NCBI RefSeq assembly: GCF_018406645.1
Contig: NZ_AP024546.1
Coordinates: 1-64,000 of the forward strand
Direction: 5' to 3'
Source of the DNA: Lysobacter helvus
GTDB lineage: Bacteria > Pseudomonadota > Gammaproteobacteria > Xanthomonadales > Xanthomonadaceae
Length of the DNA stretch: 64,000 nucleotides
Positions 8,346 to 16,734 of this stretch are shown here, piece after piece (positions within the stretch are counted from its first letter, which is position 1; each line of letters opens with the position of its first letter). A model generated the notes under the pieces. The model had not been told where the DNA came from and did not search any database. It was given only the letters and a program-made list of their open reading frames with translations. Both the position numbers and the translations under genes were made by a program.

Positions 8346-8702
8346 TCAGCAGCCTTCGGACATGTCGGCGATCTGGCGCACTTCGCATTCCACGTCCCAC
8401 TCGTCGCCGTGGACGTCGAGGAAGCGCTTGGTCATCGCGTTGATCTCGTCCATCGACGCCGCTTCCAGGATCGCGTAGCCGCCCACGACTTCCTTGGTTT
8501 CGGTGAACGGACCGTCGGTGCGGCTGAACTTGCCGTGGTTGTTGCGCATGCGGAAGCCTTCGGACGACGCGCGCAGGCCCGCGGTGTCGATGAGCGCGCC
8601 CTTGGCGGTCATCTCCTGCATGAGCGCACCCATGTCCTGCATGAGCTTTTCGCTGGGACGCTGGCCGGTTTCCTTGACGCGGACGAGGGAAAGGAAGCGC
8701 AT
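8346..8702 (-). CDS. YCII/DGPF-domain protein
   Basis: A 118-residue protein of the YCII-related (DGPF) family. It begins MRFLSLVRVKETGQRPSEKL and carries the family hallmark segment RTDGPFTETKEVVGGYAILE. Members are small dimeric proteins of uncertain function, sometimes linked to ECF sigma factors, but no sigma factor gene adjoins here. AGGAG lies upstream of the ATG at 8702. It converges on the TonB receptor gene with a 6-bp gap. Confidence 0.88.
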   Translation of the reverse strand: MRFLSLVRVKETGQRPSEKLMQDMGALMQEMTAKGALIDTAGLRASSEGFRMRNNHGKFSRTDGPFTETKEVVGGYAILEAASMDEINAMTKRFLDVHGDEWDVECEVRQIADMSEGC

Positions 8703-8883
8703 GGTGGATCTCCTGTTGGTTGGGGATGAGGCCGCGAATGCCGCCTTCCCCCTGACCGACGAACGGGGATGGCGGGGATCGACATCCGCGGAAATCTTTT
8801 TTTCGCGGCGGATGCACGAAGGATCGGCTTGTAGCGCCCGGGCCGGCCGCCTATCAAGGAGCCCCCTCGCCCGGAGCCCGCCC

Positions 8884-9123
8884 ATGCACTGCCCCCATTG
8901 CACCGATACCGCCCTGCAGATGACCGACCGCCAGGGCATCGAGATCGACTATTGCCCCCGGTGCCGCGGCGTCTGGCTGGACCGCGGCGAACTGGACAAG
9001 CTGATCGAACGATCGGTGTCGCAGGCGGCGCCGGCGATGCCGTCGGCCTCGCGCCAGCACCACGCCCCCTACCCGCACCCGGGCAAGCGCAAGTCGTCCT
9101 GGCTCAGCGAGTTGTTCGACTGA
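8884..9123 (+). CDS. TFIIB-type zinc ribbon protein
   Basis: A 79-residue protein with two knuckles, CPHC at residues 3-6 and CPRC about 20 residues later, followed by GVWLDRGELDKLIE. This is the zf-TFIIB-like family of small bacterial zinc ribbon proteins. The C-terminal part is His/Pro/Ser-rich and ends WLSELFD. Function unknown. Its last 20 bases overlap the end of the convergent decarboxylase gene. Confidence 0.88.
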   Translation: MHCPHCTDTALQMTDRQGIEIDYCPRCRGVWLDRGELDKLIERSVSQAAPAMPSASRQHHAPYPHPGKRKSSWLSELFD

Positions 9124-10510
9124 CCTGCCGCCATGCGCGGACGATGGCGTCCACGCTGCGCGCCGCATCCTCCGCGCTGGTGCCGTAATTCGACACGGAA
9201 ATGCGCATCGCCGCCCGGCCCTGCCAGGTGGTGCCGCCCAGCCAGCACGTCCCGTCCGCCTGCACCGCCGCGATCACGCGGCGCGTCGCGTCATCCTCGT
9301 CGCCGAACCGCACCAGCACCTGGTTGAGCACCACGTCGGCGAGGATGGCGACGCCGGGCTCGCGCGCGAGCGCGTCGGCCATCTGCCGCGCACGGGCGCA
9401 CAGGCGATCCACGAGATCGGCGATGCCGTCGCGCCCGAGCGCACGCAACGCCGCGTACACCGGCACGCCGCGCGCGCGCCGCGAGAAATCCGGCACCCAG
9501 TCCACGGCGTCGCGCTCCGCGCCTTTCGTCTGCACCAGGTACGCGGCCGTGCTGGTCATCGCCGCGCGGTGGTCTTCGCGCGAACGCACGATCGCGACAC
9601 CGCAGTCGTACGGCACGTTGAGCCACTTGTGCGCATCCGTCGCCCACGAATCGACGCGCTCGATGCCGTCGGCCAGCGCACGGATCCGGGCATCGGCGCT
9701 GGCGCGCGCCCACAGGCCGAAGGCGCCATCGACGTGCAGCCACGCGCCGTGTGCCTGGCAGGCGTCGGCGATCTCGCCGAGCGGATCGAACGATCCGGTG
9801 TTCACGTTGCCGGCCTGCGCGCAGACGATGGTCGGGCCTTCGAGCGTCGCGAGCATCGCGCGCAACGCGTCCGGGCGCATCCGTCCCTGCGCATCGGCCT
9901 CGACGCGACGCACGCAGGACGTGCCCAGCCCCAGGTAACGCAACGCGACATCGATGGTGATGTGCGATTCGGCGGACGCGACCACGTGGATGCGCGGTGC
10001 GCCCTGCAGGCCGTCGACCTCGACGTCCCAGCCCACGCGCCGCAACACGCCGTGGCGCGCGGCGGCCAGGCCCGTCAGGTTCGCCATCTGGCAGCCCGTG
10101 ACGAAGCCCACGCCGCAGTCCGGCGGCAGGCCGAACAGGTCGAGCAACCAGTCCGCCGCGATTTCCTCGACCACCGACACGAGTGGCGAGATCACGTAGA
10201 TGCCCGCGTTCTGGTCCCACGCCGACACCAGCCAGTCCGCGGCCAGCGACACCGGCAAGGTCCCGCCCACCACGAACCCGAAGTACCGCGGCCCGTTGCA
10301 CGCCACCGTGCCGCGCGGTGCCTGCGACGCGAGCAGGTCGATCACCGCCGCGTCGTCTTCGCCCGGCTGCGACAAGGGTGCGCGCAACGCGGCGAGCAGT
10401 TCGTCGCGCGTCGCGCGTGCGCCCACGTCGCGCGCGTCGAGGCCATGGAGGTGTTCGAGGGCATGCGCATGGGCACGCGTGAGCAAGGCATCACAGGGCT
10501 GCAGCGACAT
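9104..10510 (-). CDS. PLP-dependent amino acid decarboxylase (group II)
   Basis: A 468-residue fold-type I PLP enzyme of the aromatic-L-amino-acid/glutamate decarboxylase group. Visible landmarks are GPRYFGFVVGG near residue 75, the stacking and binding segment HVDGAFGLWA, and the PLP lysine in DAHKWLNVPYDCG. The C-terminal domain ends in RISVSNYGTSAEDAARSVDA. The amino acid substrate cannot be decided from sequence; isolated members in proteobacteria are often cysteine-sulfinate/aromatic type. GTGGAGG precedes the ATG at 10510; an earlier in-frame ATG at 10597 gives a His-rich unlikely extension. Confidence 0.9.
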   Translation of the reverse strand: MSLQPCDALLTRAHAHALEHLHGLDARDVGARATRDELLAALRAPLSQPGEDDAAVIDLLASQAPRGTVACNGPRYFGFVVGGTLPVSLAADWLVSAWDQNAGIYVISPLVSVVEEIAADWLLDLFGLPPDCGVGFVTGCQMANLTGLAAARHGVLRRVGWDVEVDGLQGAPRIHVVASAESHITIDVALRYLGLGTSCVRRVEADAQGRMRPDALRAMLATLEGPTIVCAQAGNVNTGSFDPLGEIADACQAHGAWLHVDGAFGLWARASADARIRALADGIERVDSWATDAHKWLNVPYDCGVAIVRSREDHRAAMTSTAAYLVQTKGAERDAVDWVPDFSRRARGVPVYAALRALGRDGIADLVDRLCARARQMADALAREPGVAILADVVLNQVLVRFGDEDDATRRVIAAVQADGTCWLGGTTWQGRAAMRISVSNYGTSAEDAARSVDAIVRAWRQVSRTTR

Positions 10511-10703
10511 GGCACCTCCACCGGTGGACTTCACATCGAACGCACGGCACGCCCGTGCGCGGACAGCGAGGCCATGTGAGTGCGCATGCACATGCACGAC
10601 GGGCGCCTGAACGCTTCCATGGCTTCACGCGTTTTCTCAGAACCCATTCATGCGCGCAAGGCCTTACTGCACGCGGTCTCCAACCCACCCAAGGTGGCTC
10701 GCA

Positions 10704-11714
10704 ATGACTTTCCATCGCAACGCACTCCTGGCCGGTGCCATCGGCCTCGCCCTCGCCGCCGGTGTCGCGCCGCTCGACGCCGCTGCGAAGGACAAGGACC
10801 AGAAGTCCCAGCAGCACGGCCACGACGACAAGGGCAACAAGCACGACAAGGCCGAGCACGGCAACAAGGGCGCGAAGGCCGACCACGGCAAGTCCGGCAA
10901 CGACCGCCGCGAGGCCTCGCACGTGGAGCATCGCGACCACGTCGAGCATCGCGACGCGCCGAGGCACGATTCGTATCGCCCGCCGCAGCACAGCGACCAC
11001 GATCGCGACCGTCGCGATGCCTACGTGCCGCAGCACGCCACGCCGCGCGCTTCGGAAGTGCGCCGCGACGACGAAGCGCACGCCCGCAATGCGCAGCGCG
11101 CGTACGACCGTCGCGTCTCGAGCATCGAGCGCGAGCGCATGATCTCGCTGCAGCGCAGCCGCGAGGCCGACTATCGTCGCCACCTGGAGGCCATGCGCGC
11201 CGCCGAGTCGCGCCGCATCGCCTCGATCAACGCCCAGCGCCGTGCGCAGCAGTACCGTTACCAGCAGTGGTACTGGCAGCAGCAGCAGGCGATGGCCGCC
11301 CGCTGGTCGCCGCGCGACTACGACCGCGACCCGTACTTCAATACCGCGCCGCAGTATCGCTACATCCGCGATGGCCGCGCCTACGAGGTGAACCAGTACG
11401 CCGCCGACGTCCTGCGCCAGGCCGTGCGCAACGGTTACGAGATGGGCGTGCGCGCCGGCAACGCCGACCGCCAGGATCGCTGGCAGAACGACTGGCGCAA
11501 CAACTACGCCTACCAGGACGCCAACTACGGTTACACCGGCGCCTACGTCGACCAGGCGGACTACAACTACTACTTCCGCCAGGGCTTCCAGCGCGGGTAC
11601 GGCGACGCCTACGGCGACCAGTACCAGTACGGCACCCGCACGGGCAGCAACGACACGGCCACCATCCTGGCCACCGTGCTGCAGTCGATCCTGGGGTTGC
11701 AGTCGTACAACTGA
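10704..11714 (+). CDS. Secreted His/Asp/Arg-rich protein of unknown function
   Basis: A 336-residue exported protein. A signal peptide (about residues 1-28, ending LDAAA) is followed by a highly charged stretch of some 90 residues rich in Lys, His and Asp (for example HDDKGNKHDKAEHGNKG), then a helical Arg/Ala/Glu segment, then a Tyr/Gln/Asn-rich C-terminal domain (about residues 190-336) with repeats such as YGDAYGDQYQYG. Low complexity is strong. Possibly metal-binding or cell-envelope associated, but no family is recognised. The chosen ATG at 10704 starts the signal peptide and follows AAGGTGG. A triple hairpin array and terminator follow the stop. Confidence 0.75.
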   Translation: MTFHRNALLAGAIGLALAAGVAPLDAAAKDKDQKSQQHGHDDKGNKHDKAEHGNKGAKADHGKSGNDRREASHVEHRDHVEHRDAPRHDSYRPPQHSDHDRDRRDAYVPQHATPRASEVRRDDEAHARNAQRAYDRRVSSIERERMISLQRSREADYRRHLEAMRAAESRRIASINAQRRAQQYRYQQWYWQQQQAMAARWSPRDYDRDPYFNTAPQYRYIRDGRAYEVNQYAADVLRQAVRNGYEMGVRAGNADRQDRWQNDWRNNYAYQDANYGYTGAYVDQADYNYYFRQGFQRGYGDAYGDQYQYGTRTGSNDTATILATVLQSILGLQSYN

Positions 11715-11732
11715 CGCGACGGTAGTCGCGTC
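11713..11732. repeat. Hairpin overlapping the stop codon
   Basis: GACGCGAC-GGTA-GTCGCGTC, a perfect 8-bp stem that begins on the second base of the TGA stop of the secreted protein gene. It is the first of three consecutive hairpins. Confidence 0.7.
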
Positions 11733-11752
11733 ATCCCCGCGAAGGCGGGGAT
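11733..11752. repeat. Dispersed hairpin repeat, copy 2
   Basis: ATCCCCGC-GAAG-GCGGGGAT, a perfect 8-bp stem with the same core as the element at 6085-6104 in the other orientation. Confidence 0.8.
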
Positions 11753-11757
11753 CCACG

Positions 11758-11788
11758 ACGCCCGGCGAGAGCCGGGCGTTTTCTTTTG
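11758..11788 (+). terminator. Rho-independent terminator
   Basis: ACGCCCGGC-GAGA-GCCGGGCGT stem followed by TTTCTTTT. It ends transcription of the secreted protein gene at 10704-11714; the T-run is on the plus strand only. Confidence 0.88.
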
Positions 11789-11795
11789 GCGCGCC

Positions 11796-12515
11796 TCAGT
11801 CGTCCTCGTCTTCGATCTCGTCATCGAACCCCGCGCTCGCCACCGCGTCCTCCATCGGATCCACCGGATCGAGCAGCGTGTAATCGTCCGCGTCGCGATC
11901 GCGGATCCTGCGCGACACGGGGTAGGCCTCCAGCGCGGGCTGCGGCATCGTCGCGAGGAACCGCTGCGGGAACCACGGCCCGTCGATCCACGCCACCAGT
12001 TTGTCCGGCGGCAGGAAGATCGGGCCGTCGGGCGTGAGCGGCGGCGGGATCGCGGCGTTGGCGTGCGTCAGGATCGCGAAGGAATACACGTGCGGCTCGT
12101 CGCGATGCCACCAGTCCCACAGACCCGCCGCGAACAGCACGCGTCCCGATTGCGCCTGGATGAAGTACGGCTGCGGCGGTTTCGCGTGGCGATCCCACTT
12201 GTAGTACCCGTTCATCGGCACCACGCAGCGGCGCTGTTCCCACGGGCGCCTGAAGATGCGGCTGCGCGGCGCGCGATCCAGGCGCGCGGTGACCGTGGTG
12301 TATTTCGTTTCCGGTTGCGCGGACCAACCGGGGATCAGGCCCCAGTCGAAATCCTCCACGCGCACGCCCTCGCCGCGATCGAAGATCACCGCGGCCGGCT
12401 TGCGCACCGCGATGTTGTAGCGATCGGGAAATTCGCCCAGCGCCGCGGGCACGTCGCGCGCGGCGCGGCCCGTGGGCAGGTTGCCTTCCGAAAACGACTG
12501 GACGAAGCGGCGCAT
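11796..12515 (-). CDS. SRAP-family (YedK/HMCES-like) protein with degenerate active site
   Basis: A 239-residue protein clearly of the SOS-response-associated peptidase fold: RYNIA, WGLIPGW, RRCVVPMNGYYKWD and PYFIQAQSGRVLFAAGLWDWW all align with the family. SRAP proteins normally crosslink to abasic sites through Cys2. Here the start is MRRFVQSF where the family has MCGRF, so Cys2 is absent. The family Asn of NARxE reads TARLD, the Glu of GxYEW is Lys, and the catalytic His region reads IPPPLTP. The DNA-protein crosslink and protease function is therefore probably lost, although the fold is intact. The C-terminus is Asp/Glu-rich. No strong ribosome binding site precedes 12515. Confidence 0.85.
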   Translation of the reverse strand: MRRFVQSFSEGNLPTGRAARDVPAALGEFPDRYNIAVRKPAAVIFDRGEGVRVEDFDWGLIPGWSAQPETKYTTVTARLDRAPRSRIFRRPWEQRRCVVPMNGYYKWDRHAKPPQPYFIQAQSGRVLFAAGLWDWWHRDEPHVYSFAILTHANAAIPPPLTPDGPIFLPPDKLVAWIDGPWFPQRFLATMPQPALEAYPVSRRIRDRDADDYTLLDPVDPMEDAVASAGFDDEIEDEDD

Positions 12516-12543
12516 GGCCGCATCGTGGCCCGGCGCGACGCGC

Positions 12544-14322
12544 TCAGGCCGTGAATGCCAGCATCAACCCCATCGCCACCGCATTGTTGAGCATGTGCAG
12601 CGCGATCGCCGGCGCGAGCGACCCGGTGCGCTTCACCAGCCAGCCGCCGAACAGCCCCATCGCGAAGTAATACGGCAGGCGCGGCGGATCGCCGTGGATC
12701 GCCGCGAACAACGCCGCCTGCCACACGTTGGCCCACCCGAACGAAATGTGGCGCGACAGGCCCCCGAGCAGCGCGCCGCGGAACACGAGTTCCTCGAAGA
12801 CCGGCGCGAGCATCGCGACCACCACCAGCACCGCCCACTGCCCCACGCTGTGCCCCGCGCCCGCGAGCGCACGCACCATCTTCGTCTGCTCGGTGTCCAC
12901 GTCGAAACCGACCGCGTGGTTGAACACGCCGATCAGCACGCCGATCACGAGCAGCACCGCCCACGCACCGACGATGCGTGTCCACGTGGCGCGCCACATC
13001 GCGGCATCGCCCACCAGCGCGCGCCGCCACAACAGGCGCGCGACGAACAACATGCACAGCAGGCCGAAGCCCGTGCCCCACGCCGCCATGCGGAACACGG
13101 CCGTCGAATCGAGCTGCCCGTCCACCACCAGGCGCCCATCGCTGTTCACGGCGGCGAACGCACCGACGAACGAGAACACGATCAGCACCGCACCGGCGTA
13201 CCACGAATGCCACAGGCCGATCGGCGCGAACAGCGGCGTGCTCGCGCGCCCGTCCATGCGACGCACCAGGCCGCGGTAGTGCACGGGCAGCAGCATCAGG
13301 CCCGGCACCAGCAGCAACGGCACGAACAGCATGGAGAACATCGTGGCGACGATCAGCATGCGGGGCTGGAAGATCGAGGCGGGCGATGCCTTGAGCAGCG
13401 CGACGAAGCGGCGGAAGGTTTCCCGCAGCTGATCGGTCTTCGCCGGCTCGATCAGCGATGCGGCCCTCGTGTAGTCGCGCGCCGCCAATGCGACGTCGAA
13501 GCGCAGGGGCTCGGCCCCCTGGCCATAGCGTCCTGCGGGAATACCGCGGCTCGCCATGCGCGCCGTCGCCACGTCACCGGCGCGCAGCGACACCCGCACG
13601 AGCTGTTCGGGATCCGGCGCGTAGCCGGTCGCTTTCCAGCGACGCAGTTCGCGCGCCGCGGCCTGCTTGTCCGGCAGCGCGAGTGCGGCGTCGATGCGCC
13701 GGCCTTTTTCGAAGTCGCTCTCCGGAACGGCCGCAGTGCGCAGCAGCGCAACCGCCTCCCCGGACTTCCCCTTTCCTTGCAGGTACGACACCGCGCGCGA
13801 AACGACACGCGCATCGCCCATGTGCGTGGCTTGCAGGGCGAGTTCACCGGCGCGATGGTCCAGGTCGTTGTTGCTGTTGGCGTCCGAGACGGCCACCAGC
13901 AACTCGCGGCGCAAGGCGTCCGGCCAATCCTGTGCGGTCTTCAGCAAAGCCTCGCCTTTCTTGACGGATTCGTCGCCGTAGAGATGTTGCAAGACGAACA
14001 GGTCGACTTCGGGCGCGCCGGGCCAGCGTTTGGCCAACGCGGTCTCGCACGCGACTTCGTCGTCGTAGGCCGACTCCATGTAGTCCTCTTCATCGCGGGA
14101 GGCCACCGCCATGAACTGGCACCGCGCAATCTGCAACGCGCGATCCTCCGGCGCCGCGGCGATCCGCGCGTCGTAGTCGGCGACCACCCGCTGGTACGCG
14201 GCGCTCTTCTCCGCGCGTACCTGTGCGAACTGCTGCTCCGGCGTCGGCGCCTGCGCGCACGCCCCGCTCCATCCCGCCACCCCGACCAGCGCCACGAGGG
14301 CGCGCGCCACCCAAGCTTGCAT
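12544..14322 (-). CDS. CPBP-family intramembrane metalloprotease with large N-terminal extension
   Basis: A 592-residue membrane protein. A signal-like N-terminus (cleaved near ACAQA) leads into a soluble, TPR-like helical region of about 300 residues. The C-terminal ~280 residues have several membrane helices and the CPBP (CAAX protease and bacteriocin-processing, Abi) motifs: EELVFRG, then FAAIHG, then HMLNNAVA, supplying the catalytic glutamates and metal-binding histidine and asparagine. The substrate is unknown. CGGAG precedes the ATG. The extended N-terminus is unusual for CPBP proteins, which are typically 200-300 residues; it may bind substrates. Confidence 0.88.
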   Translation of the reverse strand: MQAWVARALVALVGVAGWSGACAQAPTPEQQFAQVRAEKSAAYQRVVADYDARIAAAPEDRALQIARCQFMAVASRDEEDYMESAYDDEVACETALAKRWPGAPEVDLFVLQHLYGDESVKKGEALLKTAQDWPDALRRELLVAVSDANSNNDLDHRAGELALQATHMGDARVVSRAVSYLQGKGKSGEAVALLRTAAVPESDFEKGRRIDAALALPDKQAAARELRRWKATGYAPDPEQLVRVSLRAGDVATARMASRGIPAGRYGQGAEPLRFDVALAARDYTRAASLIEPAKTDQLRETFRRFVALLKASPASIFQPRMLIVATMFSMLFVPLLLVPGLMLLPVHYRGLVRRMDGRASTPLFAPIGLWHSWYAGAVLIVFSFVGAFAAVNSDGRLVVDGQLDSTAVFRMAAWGTGFGLLCMLFVARLLWRRALVGDAAMWRATWTRIVGAWAVLLVIGVLIGVFNHAVGFDVDTEQTKMVRALAGAGHSVGQWAVLVVVAMLAPVFEELVFRGALLGGLSRHISFGWANVWQAALFAAIHGDPPRLPYYFAMGLFGGWLVKRTGSLAPAIALHMLNNAVAMGLMLAFTA

Positions 14323-14432
14323 GCAGTACTCCGGTTCCCCGCGGCGATCTTAAGGCCGCTGGCACGGAAGTTGGCCGATCCGGCCTGTTTCTTCCGCTGT
14401 CCCCCAAGACGGCCTTCACCGCGGAGATCCCC

Positions 14433-15152
14433 ATGCTCAGGAAACTCGTCGCCGAAACCATCGGTACCTTCTGGCTGGTCCTCGGCGGTTGCGGCAGCGC
14501 GGTGCTGGCCGCGAACTTCGGCGGCGACGGCAATCCGCTCGGCATCGGGCTGGTGGGCGTGTCGCTCGCGTTCGGCCTGACCGTGGTCACCGGCGCCTAT
14601 GCGCTGGGACATATCTCCGGCGGCCATTTCAATCCGGCGGTGAGCGCGGGCCTGTGGGCCGGCGGGCGCTTCCCCACCACGTTGCTGTTGCCGTACATCC
14701 TCGCGCAGACGATCGGCGCGATCCTCGCCGCGGCCGTGCTGTGGCACATCGCGCATGGACGCGCGGATTTCGTGGTCGATGCCAGCACGGCCGGCGCGTT
14801 CGCCACCAACGGGTTCGACGCGATGTCGCCCGGCGGCTTCTCGATGAACGCGGCGTTCCTGAGCGAACTGGTGCTCACCGCAATGTTCGTCATCGTGATC
14901 ATGGGCGCGACGCATCCGTCCGCGCCCGCCGGCATGGCGCCACTGGCGATCGGCCTGGCGCTCACGCTGATCCACCTGGTCAGCATCCCGGTGACCAACA
15001 CCTCCGTGAATCCGGCACGTTCCACGGGCGTGGCGATCTTCGTCGGCGGTGCGGCGCTGTCGCAACTGTGGTTCTTCTGGGTGGTTCCGATCGTGGGCGG
15101 TTTGCTGGGCGGCGTGGTCGGGCGCTGGCTGGGCAACCCGCGCACGAACTGA
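14433..15152 (+). CDS. aqpZ: Aquaporin Z
   Basis: A 239-residue six-helix water channel of the inner membrane. Both pore NPA motifs are present, in [11 protein letters not shown] and [10 protein letters not shown], the latter with the Arg of the selectivity filter. Thr/Gly/His choices ([10 protein letters not shown]) fit the water-selective AqpZ branch instead of glycerol facilitators. It starts [20 protein letters not shown], with GGAG upstream. It is followed by a stand-alone receiver gene 72 bp downstream. Confidence 0.95.
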   Translation: MLRKLVAETIGTFWLVLGGCGSAVLAANFGGDGNPLGIGLVGVSLAFGLTVVTGAYALGHISGGHFNPAVSAGLWAGGRFPTTLLLPYILAQTIGAILAAAVLWHIAHGRADFVVDASTAGAFATNGFDAMSPGGFSMNAAFLSELVLTAMFVIVIMGATHPSAPAGMAPLAIGLALTLIHLVSIPVTNTSVNPARSTGVAIFVGGAALSQLWFFWVVPIVGGLLGGVVGRWLGNPRTN

Positions 15153-15186
15153 CGCGACTTCGCCACGCAATCGTCACGGTCCCGGG

Positions 15187-15201
15187 TGTGCAATTTGCAC
15201 A
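15187..15201. promoter_or_regulatory. Operator-like palindrome
   Basis: TGTGCAA-T-TTGCACA, a perfect 7-bp inverted repeat about a single central base. It ends 23 bp before the likely GTG start of the receiver gene at 15225, where a repressor or activator site would be expected. The binding protein is unknown. Confidence 0.5.
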
Positions 15202-15224
15202 TTGCAGGGGGTGGGGAACCGAAC

Positions 15225-15590
15225 GTGCGCGTGCTGGTGGTCGACGATGAAAAGAGCCTCGCCTGCGCGATGGGCGAGTTCCTGTCCGGCCAGGGTTACG
15301 CGGTGACCTGCGCGCACCTGCTCGACGAAGCCTTGCGCGTGGCGAACGACGAAGCCTTCGACGCCGCCCTGCTCGACATCAACCTCGGCGAGGAATCGGT
15401 GTATCCCCTCGCCGACTACCTGGTCGCGCACGGCACGCCGGTGATCTTCGCCACCGCGCGCCGCAAGCGCGACATCCCGGAACGCTTCCGCGCCGATCCG
15501 CTGATCCTCAAGCCCTACGACGTCTCCACGGTGCTGGGCGAACTGCGCGCCGCCGGCCTCAGAGCTTCACGTCCACTGCCAACGCCTTGA
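15225..15590 (+). CDS. Single-domain response regulator
   Basis: A 121-residue receiver with VRVLVVDDEKSLACAMGEFL, phosphoacceptor Asp in ALLDINLGEES, Thr in FATARRK and Lys in LILKPYDV. No output domain. The start is taken as GTG at 15225, preceded by a G-rich ribosome binding site; an upstream GTG at 15186 would place the palindrome at 15187-15201 inside the coding region and add 13 residues without receiver homology. The last 32 bases overlap the end of the convergent metallo-beta-lactamase-fold gene. No kinase gene adjoins it. Confidence 0.85.
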   Translation: MRVLVVDDEKSLACAMGEFLSGQGYAVTCAHLLDEALRVANDEAFDAALLDINLGEESVYPLADYLVAHGTPVIFATARRKRDIPERFRADPLILKPYDVSTVLGELRAAGLRASRPLPTP

Positions 15591-16734
15591 CGCCATCGGT
15601 GGTGGTCAGCTCGCTGCAGCGCGTGCGCAATTCATCCAGCGTCGAACGATCCGGCACCGGGTTCTGCGTGCCGTAGACGTTGCGCTTCGTCGACACCAGC
15701 ACCTTCGCCTTCGCCTTGCGCGCCTTCGGCAACAGCTTGTCGAGCAAGTGCATCGGCGTGCCGTTGTGGCTGCCGTGGTGGGCCACCTTCAGGAAATCCA
15801 CCGGCGCGATCGCGTCCGGCGCGTGTTCCTCGATCATGCGCCAGCTCTCGATCTCCGCATCGCCCGGCAGCAGCAGGCGCTTGCCGGCGCATTCGACCAG
15901 CAGCGCGAGCGAGGTGTTGTTCTGCGCGCGGTCGATGAAGCGCGCGGCGGCCACGCCGTCTTCGCGGATCGCGCGGCGCAGGCGGGCGAAGTCGCTGGCG
16001 GTCAGGCCCGGCAGGTCGTCGTCGGCGGCGCGCGGCACGGTGGCGAATTCCCACGGATCGCCCGCGCTCGCAGCCTGCCGATCCCCGGCCGCCGTCAATC
16101 GCAACGCCCCGATCAACGCCCGCGACTTCGCCGTGCGCCCGTAGTACTTGCTGGTGTCGGCTTCCGGCGCGAGCACGCGCACGTGGATGTGCTTCGACCA
16201 CTTCTCCGCGGCCTTGCCCTTCGTCCCGCGCGCCAGGTACAGCGGCGGCTGCGCGCCGAGCTTGCGCACGTAATCCATACGTTGCTTGTTGGCCAGGTTG
16301 TTCTGCAGCAGCGAGAGGAACGCGGGGTGGAATGCGATGCCCTTGCGTGCGGCGTTGCCGGCGAACTCGGCCAGGTTGTCGCGCACGATCTTCTGCAGGC
16401 GCGCGTTCGGATAATCGTGGTAGTACGTGGGGCTGCTCGGCAGGCTCATCCACACGCGGTCGACGTCCATGCGGTCGAACACTTCGCGCTCGCGGTAGAA
16501 GCCTTCCATGTGGTCCAGGTGTTCGTGCGTGACGACCACCAGGTCCAGGTGCCCGTCGCACTGCTTCTCGATGTCGCGCGCGATGTCGGGGAAACGCCCC
16601 ACGCTGCCGGGGTCGTTCGGCGCGCGCCCGAAATCGATCAGCACGTGGCGCGTGGCGTTGCCATCGGGCAGGCGCAGCAGGATGCAGTCGCCGAAGCCGA
16701 CGACGTAGGCGCGGACGGTGATCCCGGCGCTCAT
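15559..16734 (-). CDS. Metallo-beta-lactamase-fold hydrolase (ComEC-C-like)
   Basis: A 391-residue cytoplasmic protein with the metallo-beta-lactamase hallmark THEHLDHMEG (residues about 74-83), FGDCILLRLPDG at the start of the fold, LLLPGDAE, and VAHHGSHNGTP, a signature also seen in the ComEC C-terminal domain. It should bind two metal ions and hydrolyse a phosphoester or related bond; the substrate is unknown. It is the last gene of a three-gene operon: its ATG overlaps the TGA of the metallopeptidase gene by four bases. Confidence 0.85.
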   Translation of the reverse strand: MSAGITVRAYVVGFGDCILLRLPDGNATRHVLIDFGRAPNDPGSVGRFPDIARDIEKQCDGHLDLVVVTHEHLDHMEGFYREREVFDRMDVDRVWMSLPSSPTYYHDYPNARLQKIVRDNLAEFAGNAARKGIAFHPAFLSLLQNNLANKQRMDYVRKLGAQPPLYLARGTKGKAAEKWSKHIHVRVLAPEADTSKYYGRTAKSRALIGALRLTAAGDRQAASAGDPWEFATVPRAADDDLPGLTASDFARLRRAIREDGVAAARFIDRAQNNTSLALLVECAGKRLLLPGDAEIESWRMIEEHAPDAIAPVDFLKVAHHGSHNGTPMHLLDKLLPKARKAKAKVLVSTKRNVYGTQNPVPDRSTLDELRTRCSELTTTDGVKALAVDVKL

